Origin: Cheilinus undulatus
Lineage: Eukaryota > Chordata > Actinopteri > Labriformes > Labridae
DNA: 64,000 nt
Assembly: GCF_018320785.1 (NCBI RefSeq)
Contig: NC_054867.1
Coordinates: 22,075,855 to 22,139,854 of the forward strand
Direction: 5' to 3'
In this document: positions 10,036 to 42,438 of the stretch, in pieces
How the letters are laid out: every line of letters begins with the position of its first letter
Position numbering within the stretch: the stretch's first letter is position 1
Notes under the pieces: model-generated
Database searches by the model: none
What the model was told of the DNA's origin: nothing
What the model saw: the letters and a program-made list of their open reading frames with translations, nothing else
Program-made: the position numbers and the translations under genes

Positions 10036-10545
10036 ACAATAAGAGGCCCACTCCAACCCCTGAAAAACAGCCTCATACCATTATCCCTCCTCCACCAAAC
10101 TTCACAGTTGGCACAGTGCAGTCAGATAGATAAAGTTTTCCAAGCATCTGTCACACCCAGACTCATCCATCTGACTGCCAAACAGAGAAGCGTGATTCAT
10201 CACTCCACAGGACACATTTCCGCTGCTCCACAAACCAGGGGCAACACCACTCCATCCTGCGCTAGGAATTGGACTTTGTGATGTGAGGCTTGGATGCAGC
10301 TGCTTTGCCATGGAAACCTACTCCATGAAGCTCCCACTGCATTTTTGTGCTTACATTAATGCCAGTGAAAGTTCAGAACTCTTCAGTTATGGAATCAGCA
10401 GTGCATTGGCAGCAATTACGCTGTAGCAGTCGTTGACCCCACCCTGTGAATTAACATGGTTTTCTATTGATAGCAGAGTTGCCGTTGTTCTGAAACACTT
10501 CCACTTTCAGATAGTACCGCTTAAAGTTGGCTGTGGAATATCCAG
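10036..10545 (-). mobile_element. Tc1-like transposon, outer part 2
   Basis: This continues the element broken at 5915. The minus strand encodes the middle and N-terminal parts of a Tc1 transposase, and the plus strand shows familiar words such as ccctgaaaaacagcctcat and catggaaacctactccatga. Similarity fades after about 10545, and the far terminus is not recognisable, so this side was truncated or has diverged. Confidence 0.8.
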
Positions 10546-10850
10546 CACCAAAAAAAAGAGTAGCAAAAGTGAGCTGTAAACAACCAACTGTTCATTAAGT
10601 GTATTTAAAGATCTGTGTATTTTAGCTCTTCGGGAGGAAACAGACTTTTCAGCATTTAATAACTTCACACATTCTTAAATTTGTCTACAATTTTGCATGT
10701 TTTTGTACCAGTAACACATCTATATCATACTTTATTCTTCTGAAGCAGCGGTGCTAACAAATGCATCAATGTAAAGAAAATGATCCAGAAATGAAAAGAA
10801 TTGTTTATTTTTACTAGAGTGAGTGGTGTGTCAGTACAGTTATGTTTTAA

Positions 10851-11387
10851 AGGGGACATATTATGCAAAATACACTTTTTCAGGCTTTGCTAACAAAAAT
10901 ATGTGCCCCTGGCCTGTCCCCAGTTCCCTCAAATACCAGAAAAATCCATTCCCTTCCACCCTCTCTTTCTCCACCTATCAGAAAATGTGTGCTGAAACAA
11001 GCTGTTCTAAGATTTTACCCTCATGATGTCACATGGGGAATAAGCACCCACCCCCAGGTTGGGTTGGCCCTCCCCACTTAGAAGAAAGGTCCACACTCCT
11101 CTCCTGATCTTCCTCTCTTCTGACAGCTGAAATGCTGGATATCTCAGTGTGTCATCAGGAGTGCCACATCTATTTCCTGATAGGGGTGTGGTCAGGGGCG
11201 GAGTCAGAAAGCTAATTACCATTTAATGACACAGAAAGGCTCGTTCTGAGAGGGGTTGAAACAGAGAGGTTTTTAGACATGCAAAAATCCTGTACAAGTG
11301 TTTTTACATCACAAAACTTCACAGGCATGTTTTGGGGATGTCTGAGACCAATATAAACTTCTCTTAAAAGAGCAAAATATGTCCCCT
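10851..11387. mobile_element. Non-autonomous TTAA-target element, copy 1
   Basis: The ends aggggacatattatgc and gcaaaatatgtcccct match as inverted repeats at 15 of 16 positions. TTAA flanks both sides (10847-10850 and 11388-11391), the duplication used by piggyBac and Kolobok elements; the superfamily cannot be settled here. The 537-bp interior has no transposase. A truncated, inverted relative lies at 43022-43400. Confidence 0.8.
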
Positions 11388-11391
11388 TTAA

Positions 11392-11912
11392 TTCATGCAA
11401 AATTAATGGTTCGGCTGCAAAAGCAATAACAAAAAAAAAACTCAGTATTTCCACAGTGAAGTGAGCTGAATATCACTTAGGGCCAAAGTATAACAATCTA
11501 ATTTAATAGTAAGAAAGTTGATGAAATGAAATGTCAGTCTGCAGAGAAGTTTTTCCTCTGGGTAATTTCAAAAAGGATCAACAGAAGCTATTTTTGTTGT
11601 TTTCTGTCTGTTACACAAGTATAATTCACTGCTTTAAGTGGTACAGGAAGACAGACAACCCAACATACACACATTTAAAGTGGACTCTGCTCAATACAAA
11701 GCTTGCCTTTACAGAAGTGCTTCAAACTCTGAAGACAGACAGTAAGCATCAGGGAAAGAACGACCAGCCAGTTTCCACTTGAATGCAGGATTGTCATGAG
11801 GAACACCTTTGTGTCTTTGTATGGTGTACTCTCAGTCTTAGTATTGTCCTTTGCTTCTTTATGTGCCGGAGTCAAACATTCCTGTTGTATAAAGTCCATG
11901 CTGCTAGCTGTG
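11392..11912 (-). other. Probable stx18 3' untranslated region
   Basis: Sequence downstream of the stx18 stop (minus strand) with no other feature. No canonical AATAAA was found close by; an ATTAAA variant is possible at 11502-11507. The 3' end of the transcript therefore remains uncertain. Confidence 0.4.
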
Positions 11913-34044
<22,132 letters not shown>

Positions 34045-34528
34045 GTCTGTGCAGCTGCGGCTCAGGCACCGCTGTAAACAAACTGACACGTCACCAAGTG
34101 AGGACGTCATCGAGCTGCGACACTGAGGATTTTCCCTGAGACGGAGAAGAAAGCCTTACGTTTTGCCTTGAGGTTTTTTCAGTAAATGTTTAATTCAGCG
34201 TGTCCTGCACATTGTTTTTTTACATTCTTTAAGTGTCTGACCTGGAATCAAATTACTCTTCGCCTTGACTGATCTGCAGGTAGCGAAAATCATAAAATTT
34301 GAAGAACCTCTTAAACACAATGACTTAAGTTGAGAAAAACTTAAATATAAGTCTCTACCTTATTTATGTGTGATCATGTATTTTGTTGTTTTGTTTTGTT
34401 GTATTGTTGTTCAGTTTTCTGCACTTAATTGTTTTGCTGTAATGTAATAAAGACCAAAAGGTGCACATACATAATAAATAGTTATTCACTTGTTTTTTTG
34501 TTGTTTTGTTTTTTTCAGAAAAAAAAAA
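34045..34528. promoter_or_regulatory. Shared intergenic promoter region, stx18 / Myb-SANT gene
   Basis: Two divergent coding sequences are only 484 bases apart. Close to stx18 are two CGTCA words (cacgtcacc at 34085-34093 and gacgtcatc at 34103-34111), which are CRE/ATF-type half sites, in a locally GC-richer, CpG-containing stretch. The plus-strand gene seems to have a 5' untranslated exon further upstream, since a tttttttcag acceptor precedes its ATG. Confidence 0.55.
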
Positions 34529-35590
34529 ATGCCCCAGCAACTTCTTGGGGGAATGTCAAGCAGAAAGCGAAGACCTAACTGGACGGACCAGGAGTGTCTT
34601 CTTCTTGCTCAGTTAATGCATGAGAGAAAAGGAATAATTAAAGCAAAGTGCAGCGCTGGAGTTTCGATACAGGATAAAAGACAAGCTTGGGAGGAAATTG
34701 CCCAAGCTATTAATGCTGCCTTTCCACATATCCAGCGCACAGTTTCAGACTGTAACAAAAAGTGGGAAAATCTGCTGGCAAAGTCAAGGGAGGAGATCAG
34801 ACGACAGAAAAAACAATCAAGTACAGGTGAGGATAATTTACCACTTATGAGTAAAAAAAAAAAAAGTGATTATATCTGTGTCATTAAATTAACAATAACA
34901 AACAGGCAACCTTTTTTAACCTTAAGATTTTTTTTTTTAAATCAAAGCATGAATTGTTTATTCCTTTCTTTTCACAGAAGATGTGTCCCTCACAGAGTTA
35001 AGTACTGTAACCCGAGTTGTGGTATCTGTAATGAATCTATCAAACATGTTGCAACAAGATAGAGAGGACTCTTCAGTTTCAGAGATGATGCAAACTCAAC
35101 ACAACAGGTCACACTTTCAAATAAATTCTTAAAAATAGTTTGTAGCATTCAGATCCCTTATGTTTTGAGATGAATGCAAACATTTTTCAAATATTCACTC
35201 TTTTTCTCCAGCAGTGATGAAAATGGAAATGGCCACATGATGGAGTCACACTTCATAAACTCCGATTCTCACACAGATCTTCAGATCCCTGCATATGAGG
35301 AAGCATCCATCTCTCCACCAGAACAAAAAGTTCTTATTTTTCCGGACATATCCAACTCAGTTGCATCGCAGTTTGGCACTCCTCGTGCTGCTGGTTTTAC
35401 CGCTTCGGCAGAACATTCAGATCCTAGATCAACACCTGCCGCACACTGCACAACTCTGCAGGAGCGGATGGATTTGGAACTGAGTGTGCTAAGGAGACAA
35501 GAAGCAGTCCTAAAGCTGCAGGAAGAATATTATACTCTAAAAATAAAGCTTATGAAACAGCAAATGGAAAAGCAGCTTTCAAAGGACTGA
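34529..35590 (+). CDS. Myb/SANT-like DNA-binding protein, three coding exons
   Basis: Exons 34529-34826, 34978-35107 and 35215-35590 (or from 35212) give about 267 residues. Residues about 12-85 form a Myb/SANT-like domain: RPNWTDQECLLLAQLM, AWEEIAQAIN and a final helix with CNKKWENLLAKSREEIRRQ. This trihelix type is related to the Myb-like proteins of Harbinger transposons. The middle exon (TELSTVTRVVVSVMNLSNML) is uncharged and helical. The C-terminus (about 230-265) is a probable coiled coil, RRQEAVLKLQEEYYTLKIK. I do not recognise the exact gene, so no symbol is given. It most resembles MSANTD or NAIF1-like nuclear proteins. Open exons, proper splice sites and normal codons argue that it is a working host gene. 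Confidence 0.82.
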
Positions 35591-36540
35591 AATTGTGGAA
35601 TGCAAACTGTTTTACCTTTTTTGTGCCTGCTGTGAAATGTGGCTATTGGTCGACACAACTCTTGGTAATACTCTGAATTATTTGTGTTAAATCCAAAACT
35701 CCTCTTTGGATAGTGAAGTATAATGATATTTCAATCAGACGAGACTTGAAAACCAGTGAGCAATTATTTATTTTACTAGTGTGGATAGAACAGAATGTAA
35801 AATGTCTTTGGCGAATAGACTCCACCATGATGTGTTTATGTCCTCAAAGGGGTAGTAAGTCCAACAGCAGGATAGGATTCCCCTATTTATGAAGTCTAGA
35901 GACTGTGGTGAGATAGGAAGTGGACTTCTGAGGAGCTGAACCCAAACCTGGACACAGATGAGATGGGAAGGAGGTGGCTGAGGTTGAGGAGGATCACACT
36001 GAAATAAAAACTGACTGCAGGGAGAGGAGAACAGATTTTAAAATATGACAAAAGCAGGATGATTGGCCAAGAGAGGTCTAGCAAAACAGGATTGTTTTAA
36101 ACGCTAATAACCATCTGTTTACCAGAGCAGGAAAAGAGGGGAACCGGGAAAAACTGAGAAACATCTATACGCAATGAGAGGAAGGATGAATGGATATTGA
36201 AGTCTTCCTGTTCACATCTGATGCTAAGAATCACCTCAAATCAACTGTTCTCTCCATTTAAATAAAAGTCAGCAATTTTTGTGATACCTGTTATTTTGGC
36301 TATATTACCTAGATGGCTCACAGGACTGTCTTTAAGCTTTTTTTATCAGTACAGTAGCAAACACTACCAATGCTAATGTTGACACAATACCAAGAGTACC
36401 TTTATGCCTTACCAGAGAGTTCTTTTGTGCATTACCATGAACCTGGGACTTAATAGGTTGCAGCAATCAGTATCATTGGCTAAACCCTTGTTTTCACTGC
36501 TGTCTGGTGTGCATGTGTAGAGTGTGGAAAATCATAAGAA
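35591..36540 (+). other. Probable 3' UTR of the Myb/SANT gene
   Basis: No repeat or coding sequence was recognised. AATAAA-containing words occur at about 36002 and 36259 and are candidate polyadenylation signals. Confidence 0.35.
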
Positions 36541-36559
36541 TTCTTTTTTTATTTATTTA

Positions 36560-36906
36560 TTTATTTTTAAAGATTTAAATTTGGGTTCCTTATACCTTCA
36601 TTGACAGAGGAGGACAGTTGACAGAACCAGAAACAGGGATGAGAGGGCTGGGGAGAGACATGCAGGAACATGCCACAGGCCGGTGTCGAACTCGGGCTTC
36701 CCCAGTATCCCACAAAGTGAATTGTATGCACTAGAGCCTAAATGCAGGAGGATATTAACTGCAGACTTGAATATTTTAGAAATAGTACAGTGGATAACCT
36801 GTGGGGAGAGTGTGGAGAATGACATCTAAGCAAAGAGACTGGATCTGTGGACAACAGCCTCTCTACATGGGACATGCAGACATAACCACCAAGCTACCAG
36901 CGCCTC
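36560..36906 (-). repeat. tRNA-derived SINE, interrupted copy
   Basis: On the minus strand, a tRNA-like head (gaggcgctggtagcttgg, then tggttatg) is at 36866-36906. The rest (B box gagttcgacacc, then ggcctgtggcatgttcctg and the Glu/Ser-like purine tract) is at 36560-36705. About 160 unrelated bases separate the two, so something inserted or the head belongs to a second copy. A (TTTA)n tract at 36546 is the probable 3' tail. Confidence 0.6.
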
Positions 36907-37506
36907 AGCATGTGTGGATGTTTAAACAAGGAAATGCTCTGTTCTTAGCTCCAGCGGTCAGTGTTAAGCTTTAAGAAAAAGTGAAATATCCTTAAAGCAT
37001 ACTATGTCTGTGTTTTGGGTTATGGCTTAACAATTACTTTGCCTGTGTAGGGCAGTCATATTGTTATGAGAATGACCACACTACATTTTGAAATACAATA
37101 AAGGCTGATTATGTTCATCACAACCAAATAAAACCTCAAAATCTTTTAAATATTAAATAATATTTTTTTAATATTTCAAAATTAAGTTTTGTATAGGCCA
37201 CAAAAATTGTTTTGTCTTCTGCATTATAACACCCATGACCATCATACTACAGTAAGATGGTTTTGTTTGCAAATCTTTTTTCCTGCTTCAGTCATAAAGA
37301 TAACTTTTGTTTTTTAAAAATAATCTACCATTGTAACTTTTTATTACAAAAATGTATTTACATTTCTTTTTTGCCCAAAATTTTACATTTTCAAACACCT
37401 AAATACTGTAGAATTTGATGCACAACCCCCAATTTCAAAATGTTACAACTTTTTGTAAAGTGTGAATTAAAACAGAATACACTGACTGGCAATTCTTTTC
37501 AAGATT

Positions 37507-37655
37507 TATTTTGAGCTTTTTGTGCCTTTATTTTAGATAGAGGAGGAGAGTGGGTAGAGTCAGAAACAGGGTCGAGAGAGACATGCAGGAAAGTGCCACA
37601 AGTCAAATTCGAAGTGGGCGCGCCTTAAACCACAAGGCCATCTGCACCCCAGCAA
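37507..37655 (-). repeat. tRNA-derived SINE nested in mariner relic
   Basis: Minus-strand copy. The head has an A-box-like tggtttaagg, a B-box-like acttcgaatttg and gacttgtggcactttcctg, and the copy ends with a tail running into gcctttattttag on the plus strand. The mariner sequence aattctttcc...ttca continues on both sides. Confidence 0.7.
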
Positions 37656-38462
37656 ATTCTTTCCAACCAATATTCAGTTGAATACAACAAAGTGACAAAA
37701 TACTAAATGTTCAAACAAATAAACTTTAGAAAAAGAAATATATACCCATATATTCTTAATATGATGCCTGCAACACATTCAAAAAAGCTGGGACAAGGGA
37801 AAGGAAAGGCTGGGAATGTTGTGGAATGCTTCTGAAACAATCAGTGGTAGATAAGTGATAACAGGTGATAGTATTATTTGGTATAAAGGGAGCAACTCTT
37901 GAAAGGCTCTGACTGTGAAATTACTACATGGACGAATAGTCGAAAAGTAAAAAAAAAAAAGAAAAAGTCCCTCAAAGTGCAGTTGCTAGAAATGTATGGA
38001 TTTCACCGTTTACAGTCCAGATAATCATCGGGGACTTTAGGAATATCTGCAAATGATGGGCAAGGCTGAAAACACTGAATGTCCATGACCTTTGATCCCT
38101 TAGCCGTCACTGCATTAAAAACTAGCATCACTCTGTGATGGACATTTTAACAGAAGCTTGAGAACAATGTAGAAAACCATTGTCCGTTAACACAGAACAT
38201 TGCTGTGTCTATAAATGTAAGTGAAGACTGTCATGCAAAGTGAATGCCATATATCAACAATACTCTGAATCACTGCCAACTACGGGGCCTGAGCTCATGT
38301 TAGATTGACTGAGGTAAAGTGGAAAAGTCTGCTGTGGCCTGACAAGTCCACATTTCAAATGTTTTCAGACATAATGACTGTCCTTTGGGTAAGAGAGGAA
38401 AAGGATCATCCAGACTGTTCTTGATACAGACTTCACCAGCCAGCATCTGTGACGGTGTGGGA

Positions 38463-38886
38463 GAGAGATCAAATTGGAGAAGTAGCCTATCCATTATGTG
38501 GAAATCAAAAGTATAGACAAGCTATCTGTAATTTTAGATTGAACAACACCAGGATCCCTATGGTCACTGGGAGATATAAGGGGCTGGACAGAAACCAGAG
38601 GATCTGTAACCTCTGTAATGATGATGGTCCAGGTGATGAGTACCATTTATTGTTTGAGTGTAAGAATGTGAGCATACTGAGTTATTGAGAAAGGTTATAC
38701 CAAAGTATTATCAAAACTGTCCTTCTATGTTTAAACTAATATTTTTGTTGCAATCAGAGAAAGTAATACTTTTTGTGATATATACGCAGTGTGCTGTCTT
38801 TTTGCTATTTGTATTGTATGTTCTGTTTGTGCTATATACTATGTGAACATAGTCTGAGTCACATACATGGAATGAAATGAAATGAA
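38463..38886 (+). mobile_element. 5'-truncated non-LTR retrotransposon (3' end)
   Basis: Encodes the C-terminal end of a LINE ORF2 in the frame ending at 38688: RLNNTRIPMVTGRYKGLDR followed by a zinc-knuckle-like ICNLCNDDGPGDEYHLLFEC. This motif is found after the reverse transcriptase in several fish LINEs. A 3' UTR of about 190 bases follows, ending in a short (GAAAT)n tail at about 38869-38886. It is inserted in the mariner relic, which resumes at tagtgtccatgac. Confidence 0.78.
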
Positions 38887-40669
38887 TTAGTGTCCATGAC
38901 ATGGGTAACTTGCACATCTATGAATACACAATCAACACTGAGAGGTACATATGAGCAACTTATGTGTCTGCCAGACAACATCTTTATCAGGGACATTCCT
39001 GCTTATTGCAGCAAGAGAACAGTAAGATATATTCTGAACTAGTTGCAACATCATGGCTTCACAGTAAAGAATGCAGATACCAGACTGGCCTGCATACAGT
39101 CCAGACCTGTTTTCCACTGAAAATGTATGGTGCATTATGAAGCAAAAAATACAGCAATGGAAACCTTACAATGTTTAGCAACTTCAGATGTACATCAATC
39201 AAGAGTAGGAAATAATCCCACTTTAATGCTTCAGTAGTTAGTGTCTTCAGTCCCTAGGCTCTTACAGAGAGTGATGTAACACGTGGGTAAACTTGCTCCT
39301 GTCCCCGCTTTATTGGAACATGTTGCAGGCATCAAATCAAGAGTGTGTGTATATTTAGAGAAACAATATAGTTTCATGAAGACTCATGAATCCCAGTAAT
39401 ACAGTATGATAGAAATCTCTATGTACTGTAAGATTACTAAACTAACCTAAGGGCATATTTTATTAAAACTTCTGAAAAATAAAAGAGTATTGTTATTCAA
39501 TTTTCCCTCTATAACTGTGTATTTAATTACATTTTGATGAAAGCTGATGTTATAGATATTCATATACTGTAATGAGAGGAGCTTTTTCTCACGTAACCAT
39601 ATAACAAATGAATTGTGAACAGCAGCTCTCATTCCTGAAATATTTCCACAGGTAAATGCCATAGACCATGTGGAATTACAACAAATATGTTCTCAAATTC
39701 TTGAAATCTTGTTTATTTTTTTAAGGAATTGGACTTTAGTTTAGTTTATAAGGTAGAGAAGCTTAACTCATGTATAGTTGTACTCTGTGAGAGATGTTTA
39801 TTTGCTGATTCATGCCATTTACTCCTAAGTGCGAATTTGGAAGCCATAAATGTTTGACATACACCATTATACTGTACATATTCATGAAAGTTCAACTTGG
39901 TCTTGCCAGTGTAAGTAAAGCTACAATTATGTTCTGTCTAGACAAATGTAGTAATTTGTGTGTAATATTTCTCATAAATCCGTTTATTTGTAAGTGACTG
40001 GTGTTGGCACCCAGATGTAAGCAGTGAGGCCCAGAGTGTTGAATAAAAGGCTGTTATTTGCTATGTGGTTTGCTCATTTCCTTTGTTAGTGTTGTGCCAG
40101 ACTGTGTTACAGTTGAGTGCTGGGACTGTCTCTACTTTCTGCCATCTCAGCATGAACTTTACATCATTTTTTCACTTTCTCTCACAGCTTTAACCGTGGA
40201 GAGTGGGCAGCTTTAAAGAAGCTTGGCACAAAAAAGGCATTAAACATCTGCAATAATTAATGTATTTGTATTTGGAGTGTAACAGAGCGGCAAAGTTTCC
40301 TAGCTTTTATCTTGCTGCAGTATAAAACACTGTAATTCAGTTTGCTGTGAGCATGTCTTGTACTGTTCTCAGTTCAAATGAAAAAAGGGTTTGACAGACC
40401 GTTAGACTATTTCAACAACTGATGTTATCTAAAGATGTTTCTCACAGCGTAGCGTTGTCTCAAAAATGAAAGTGTGCAGTTTCCCTCAGATTATACTAAA
40501 AACAGTTGTTTTCAGTGTGTTTTGTTGTTTTATTTTAGTCTCTGCAGCACCGTCTGCCTACTTGACCTGTACCAATATTCTTATAATCTGGCTAGATTAT
40601 GAACTGGGTGTTATTTACTTTTAATCAAAAAAACCTCATACATAAAAAAAAAAGTGTATTCAAGTTGTC

Positions 40670-40990
40670 CGTTGTTAGCTTTGTCGCCTAAGTACTAGCT
40701 AACGATAAGCTAACATTTTGAGCTGACAATAGACCTTTATGTATGTTAGCTACAAAGCTAAAGTAGCTATATAGCTAAAGCTAAGCTCACAAAGCGGATA
40801 CATAAACTATGTATATACATTATCTATGTAGCTTAGTTAGCTTTAGCTCACATTGCTAAAGCTCACATTGCTAAAGCTTACTTAGCAACATTGGCTCATT
40901 TAGTAGTTAATTACTAAATTAGCTAGCGTATCTATGTAAGCTTGAACTAAAGCTAACAAAATCAAAGTGAGCAACCATTAATGTAACTAC
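40670..40990. repeat. Degenerate AGCTAA/TTAGCT-rich tract
   Basis: About thirty imperfect AGCTAA, GCTAAAG and TTAGCT words in both orientations within 320 bases, including a direct tandem of gctcacattgctaaa. This is low-complexity sequence of a type common in teleosts, without coding potential. Confidence 0.6.
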
Positions 40991-41028
40991 TTCTAAAACG
41001 GGTCAATAAAAATAACTGAATCCCAGAT

Positions 41029-41240
41029 CAGACCTCTGACCTTTGACCCTAATTAATAACTAAATGTTTCTTAGTCTGTAATGTTTGTAATGTGGTTCTC
41101 TCATGAAAGTTACTGCCAGACTTTGCTTTTTTATTAAGCTGAATAAAAAAAAAAAAAAATCTAAAACTGGAAATACATCGTAGCGGTAAGTTACGTGATT
41201 TCCGGGGGAAAAAACATGGCGTCTCAGATGAATGGTCTTT
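41029..41240 (+). repeat. Dispersed repeat, copy 1 (partner at 63605)
   Basis: Shares with 63605-63790 the ordered words gacctctgacctt, agtctgtaatgtttg, aatgtggtt and tctaaaactgg. Family unknown. Confidence 0.6.
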
Positions 41241-41298
41241 AGCCCGACTGTGTTGCTAAAATTCAGAATGTCAGCAATTTTTTAAAGAAAGTATGTAA

Positions 41299-41711
41299 AA
41301 AGAAAAAAATACAGATAAAGTGGACTTGATAATATCCTTCAAACTAAAGTATGGCCCGTCAGACCAAGCATTACGTGCATTCCTAGATACTATCTGTCCA
41401 CTGGATGAAGCGTCAGTGATGGTATCCATTCCTCCCGTCCGTGACAGATGAGCCATGTTTTGGAGTGTCCTCTGGGCAGTCCACTTAACTGGCTGAAAAG
41501 GAACCCCTTAATCTCCACTTTCTCTTTGTTTGGACCATTATCAGACCTGTCAGTCCTGGTCGCTTTATCTTCACAGAACTCATCTACTGGCTGTTTGACA
41601 TTGGCTTAATTCTATCAAAGGCTCTTATCTCTGCTTTGCCTGAGGATGCATCCTTCCTTCGACTCGCTAGAACGGCCCCAGCTCTGATAAAGAGATCTCT
41701 GACTGGGGTAA
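41299..41711 (+). other. Unidentified coding-like stretch
   Basis: Two adjacent open stretches have protein-like composition. One (to a TGA at 41449) includes LKYGPSDQALRAFLDTIC and ASVMVSIPPVRDR. The other (about 41500-41708) includes RFIFTELIYWLFDIGLILSK and DASFLRLARTAPALIKRSL, ending at a good splice donor (ggggtaagtac). They are in different relations to each other, with a stop between them. I cannot name the protein. It may be a decayed retrotransposed fragment or true exons of an unknown gene. Confidence 0.3.
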
Positions 41712-42382
41712 GTACTCTCTGTTCAGTATGAGTGCTTTTTATGCATGTTGTGGCCAATTAATCTGAGGTTTAATGTTTGATTTTACTTGGCTGTGTCCCT
41801 CAGTGAGCTGTATTTTCTGTTAGAATAAATCATTAGCAGGGTGTCGCCTGAAACCTGAGCTAATGACACCATGATATGCCATTAAGCACCAGCAGATTGG
41901 AGATAGTCTCCTTTGATGGCAGTTAGCTCTGTCTTTTGGCAGTCGTCACTTGAAACAGTCTACAGGAATGTCATGCAGCCTGATCTGATGGAGCCAATTA
42001 CATGGGAGGGAGCTGTTCTCTTTGAGGTGGAGGTTTACCTGCCACACCCTGCAGGCTTACAAATAAGCCTCTGGACATGTACCAAATGTGTGAGAAAGGT
42101 CCCTTTTCATGGTTTCCTTCTACTCATGACATATGCTCTGACAGGATTTGACAGGTGGGGGTACAGGCCGAGGCGTTGGCCTGAATTAACTCATCTAGTT
42201 TGCTTTGGTTGGCATTATGTCACTGAGACAAGTAGAAGAAGTCTTTAAGGGCCAAGAAAAGAAGATACTTTTTAGTTTTTGACTCTGTTCCTAATCATCT
42301 GGGTGTTATTTTTTTATTTTTATTTTTTATTTTTTTGCTTTATGTCAGGTTAGAGCAGCAGAGTGAAAACTTAAGATCTTGA

Positions 42383-42438
42383 ATTCGTCAGTGTGCATTT
42401 TTTGGAAGCACGTGAAAGAAAGATGCACACTGACGAAT
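42383..42438. repeat. Short perfect inverted repeat (hairpin)
   Basis: Arms attcgtcagtgtgcat (42383-42398) and its exact complement (42423-42438) enclose a 24-base loop. RNA from either strand would form a 16-bp perfect stem. No known element end was recognised around it. Confidence 0.7.

Larger units (their letters stand above)
37423..39400 (+). mobile_element. Mariner-like element relic, copy 1 (carries two nested insertions)
   Basis: Starts caacccccaatttcaaaatg, a typical terminus of a fish mariner family. It continues through words shared with 57.4-58.6 kb (ctgacaagtccacatttcaa, catgggtaacttgcacatct). The interior is a heavily decayed transposase with no long open frame. A SINE interrupts it at 37507-37655 and a non-LTR 3' end at 38463-38886. 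The right terminus is missing. Confidence 0.75.

Noticed and set aside
41913..42248. 111-codon open frame on +
   Set aside because: No recognisable domain and no frame continuity with the coding-like stretch upstream; kept as unsupported.
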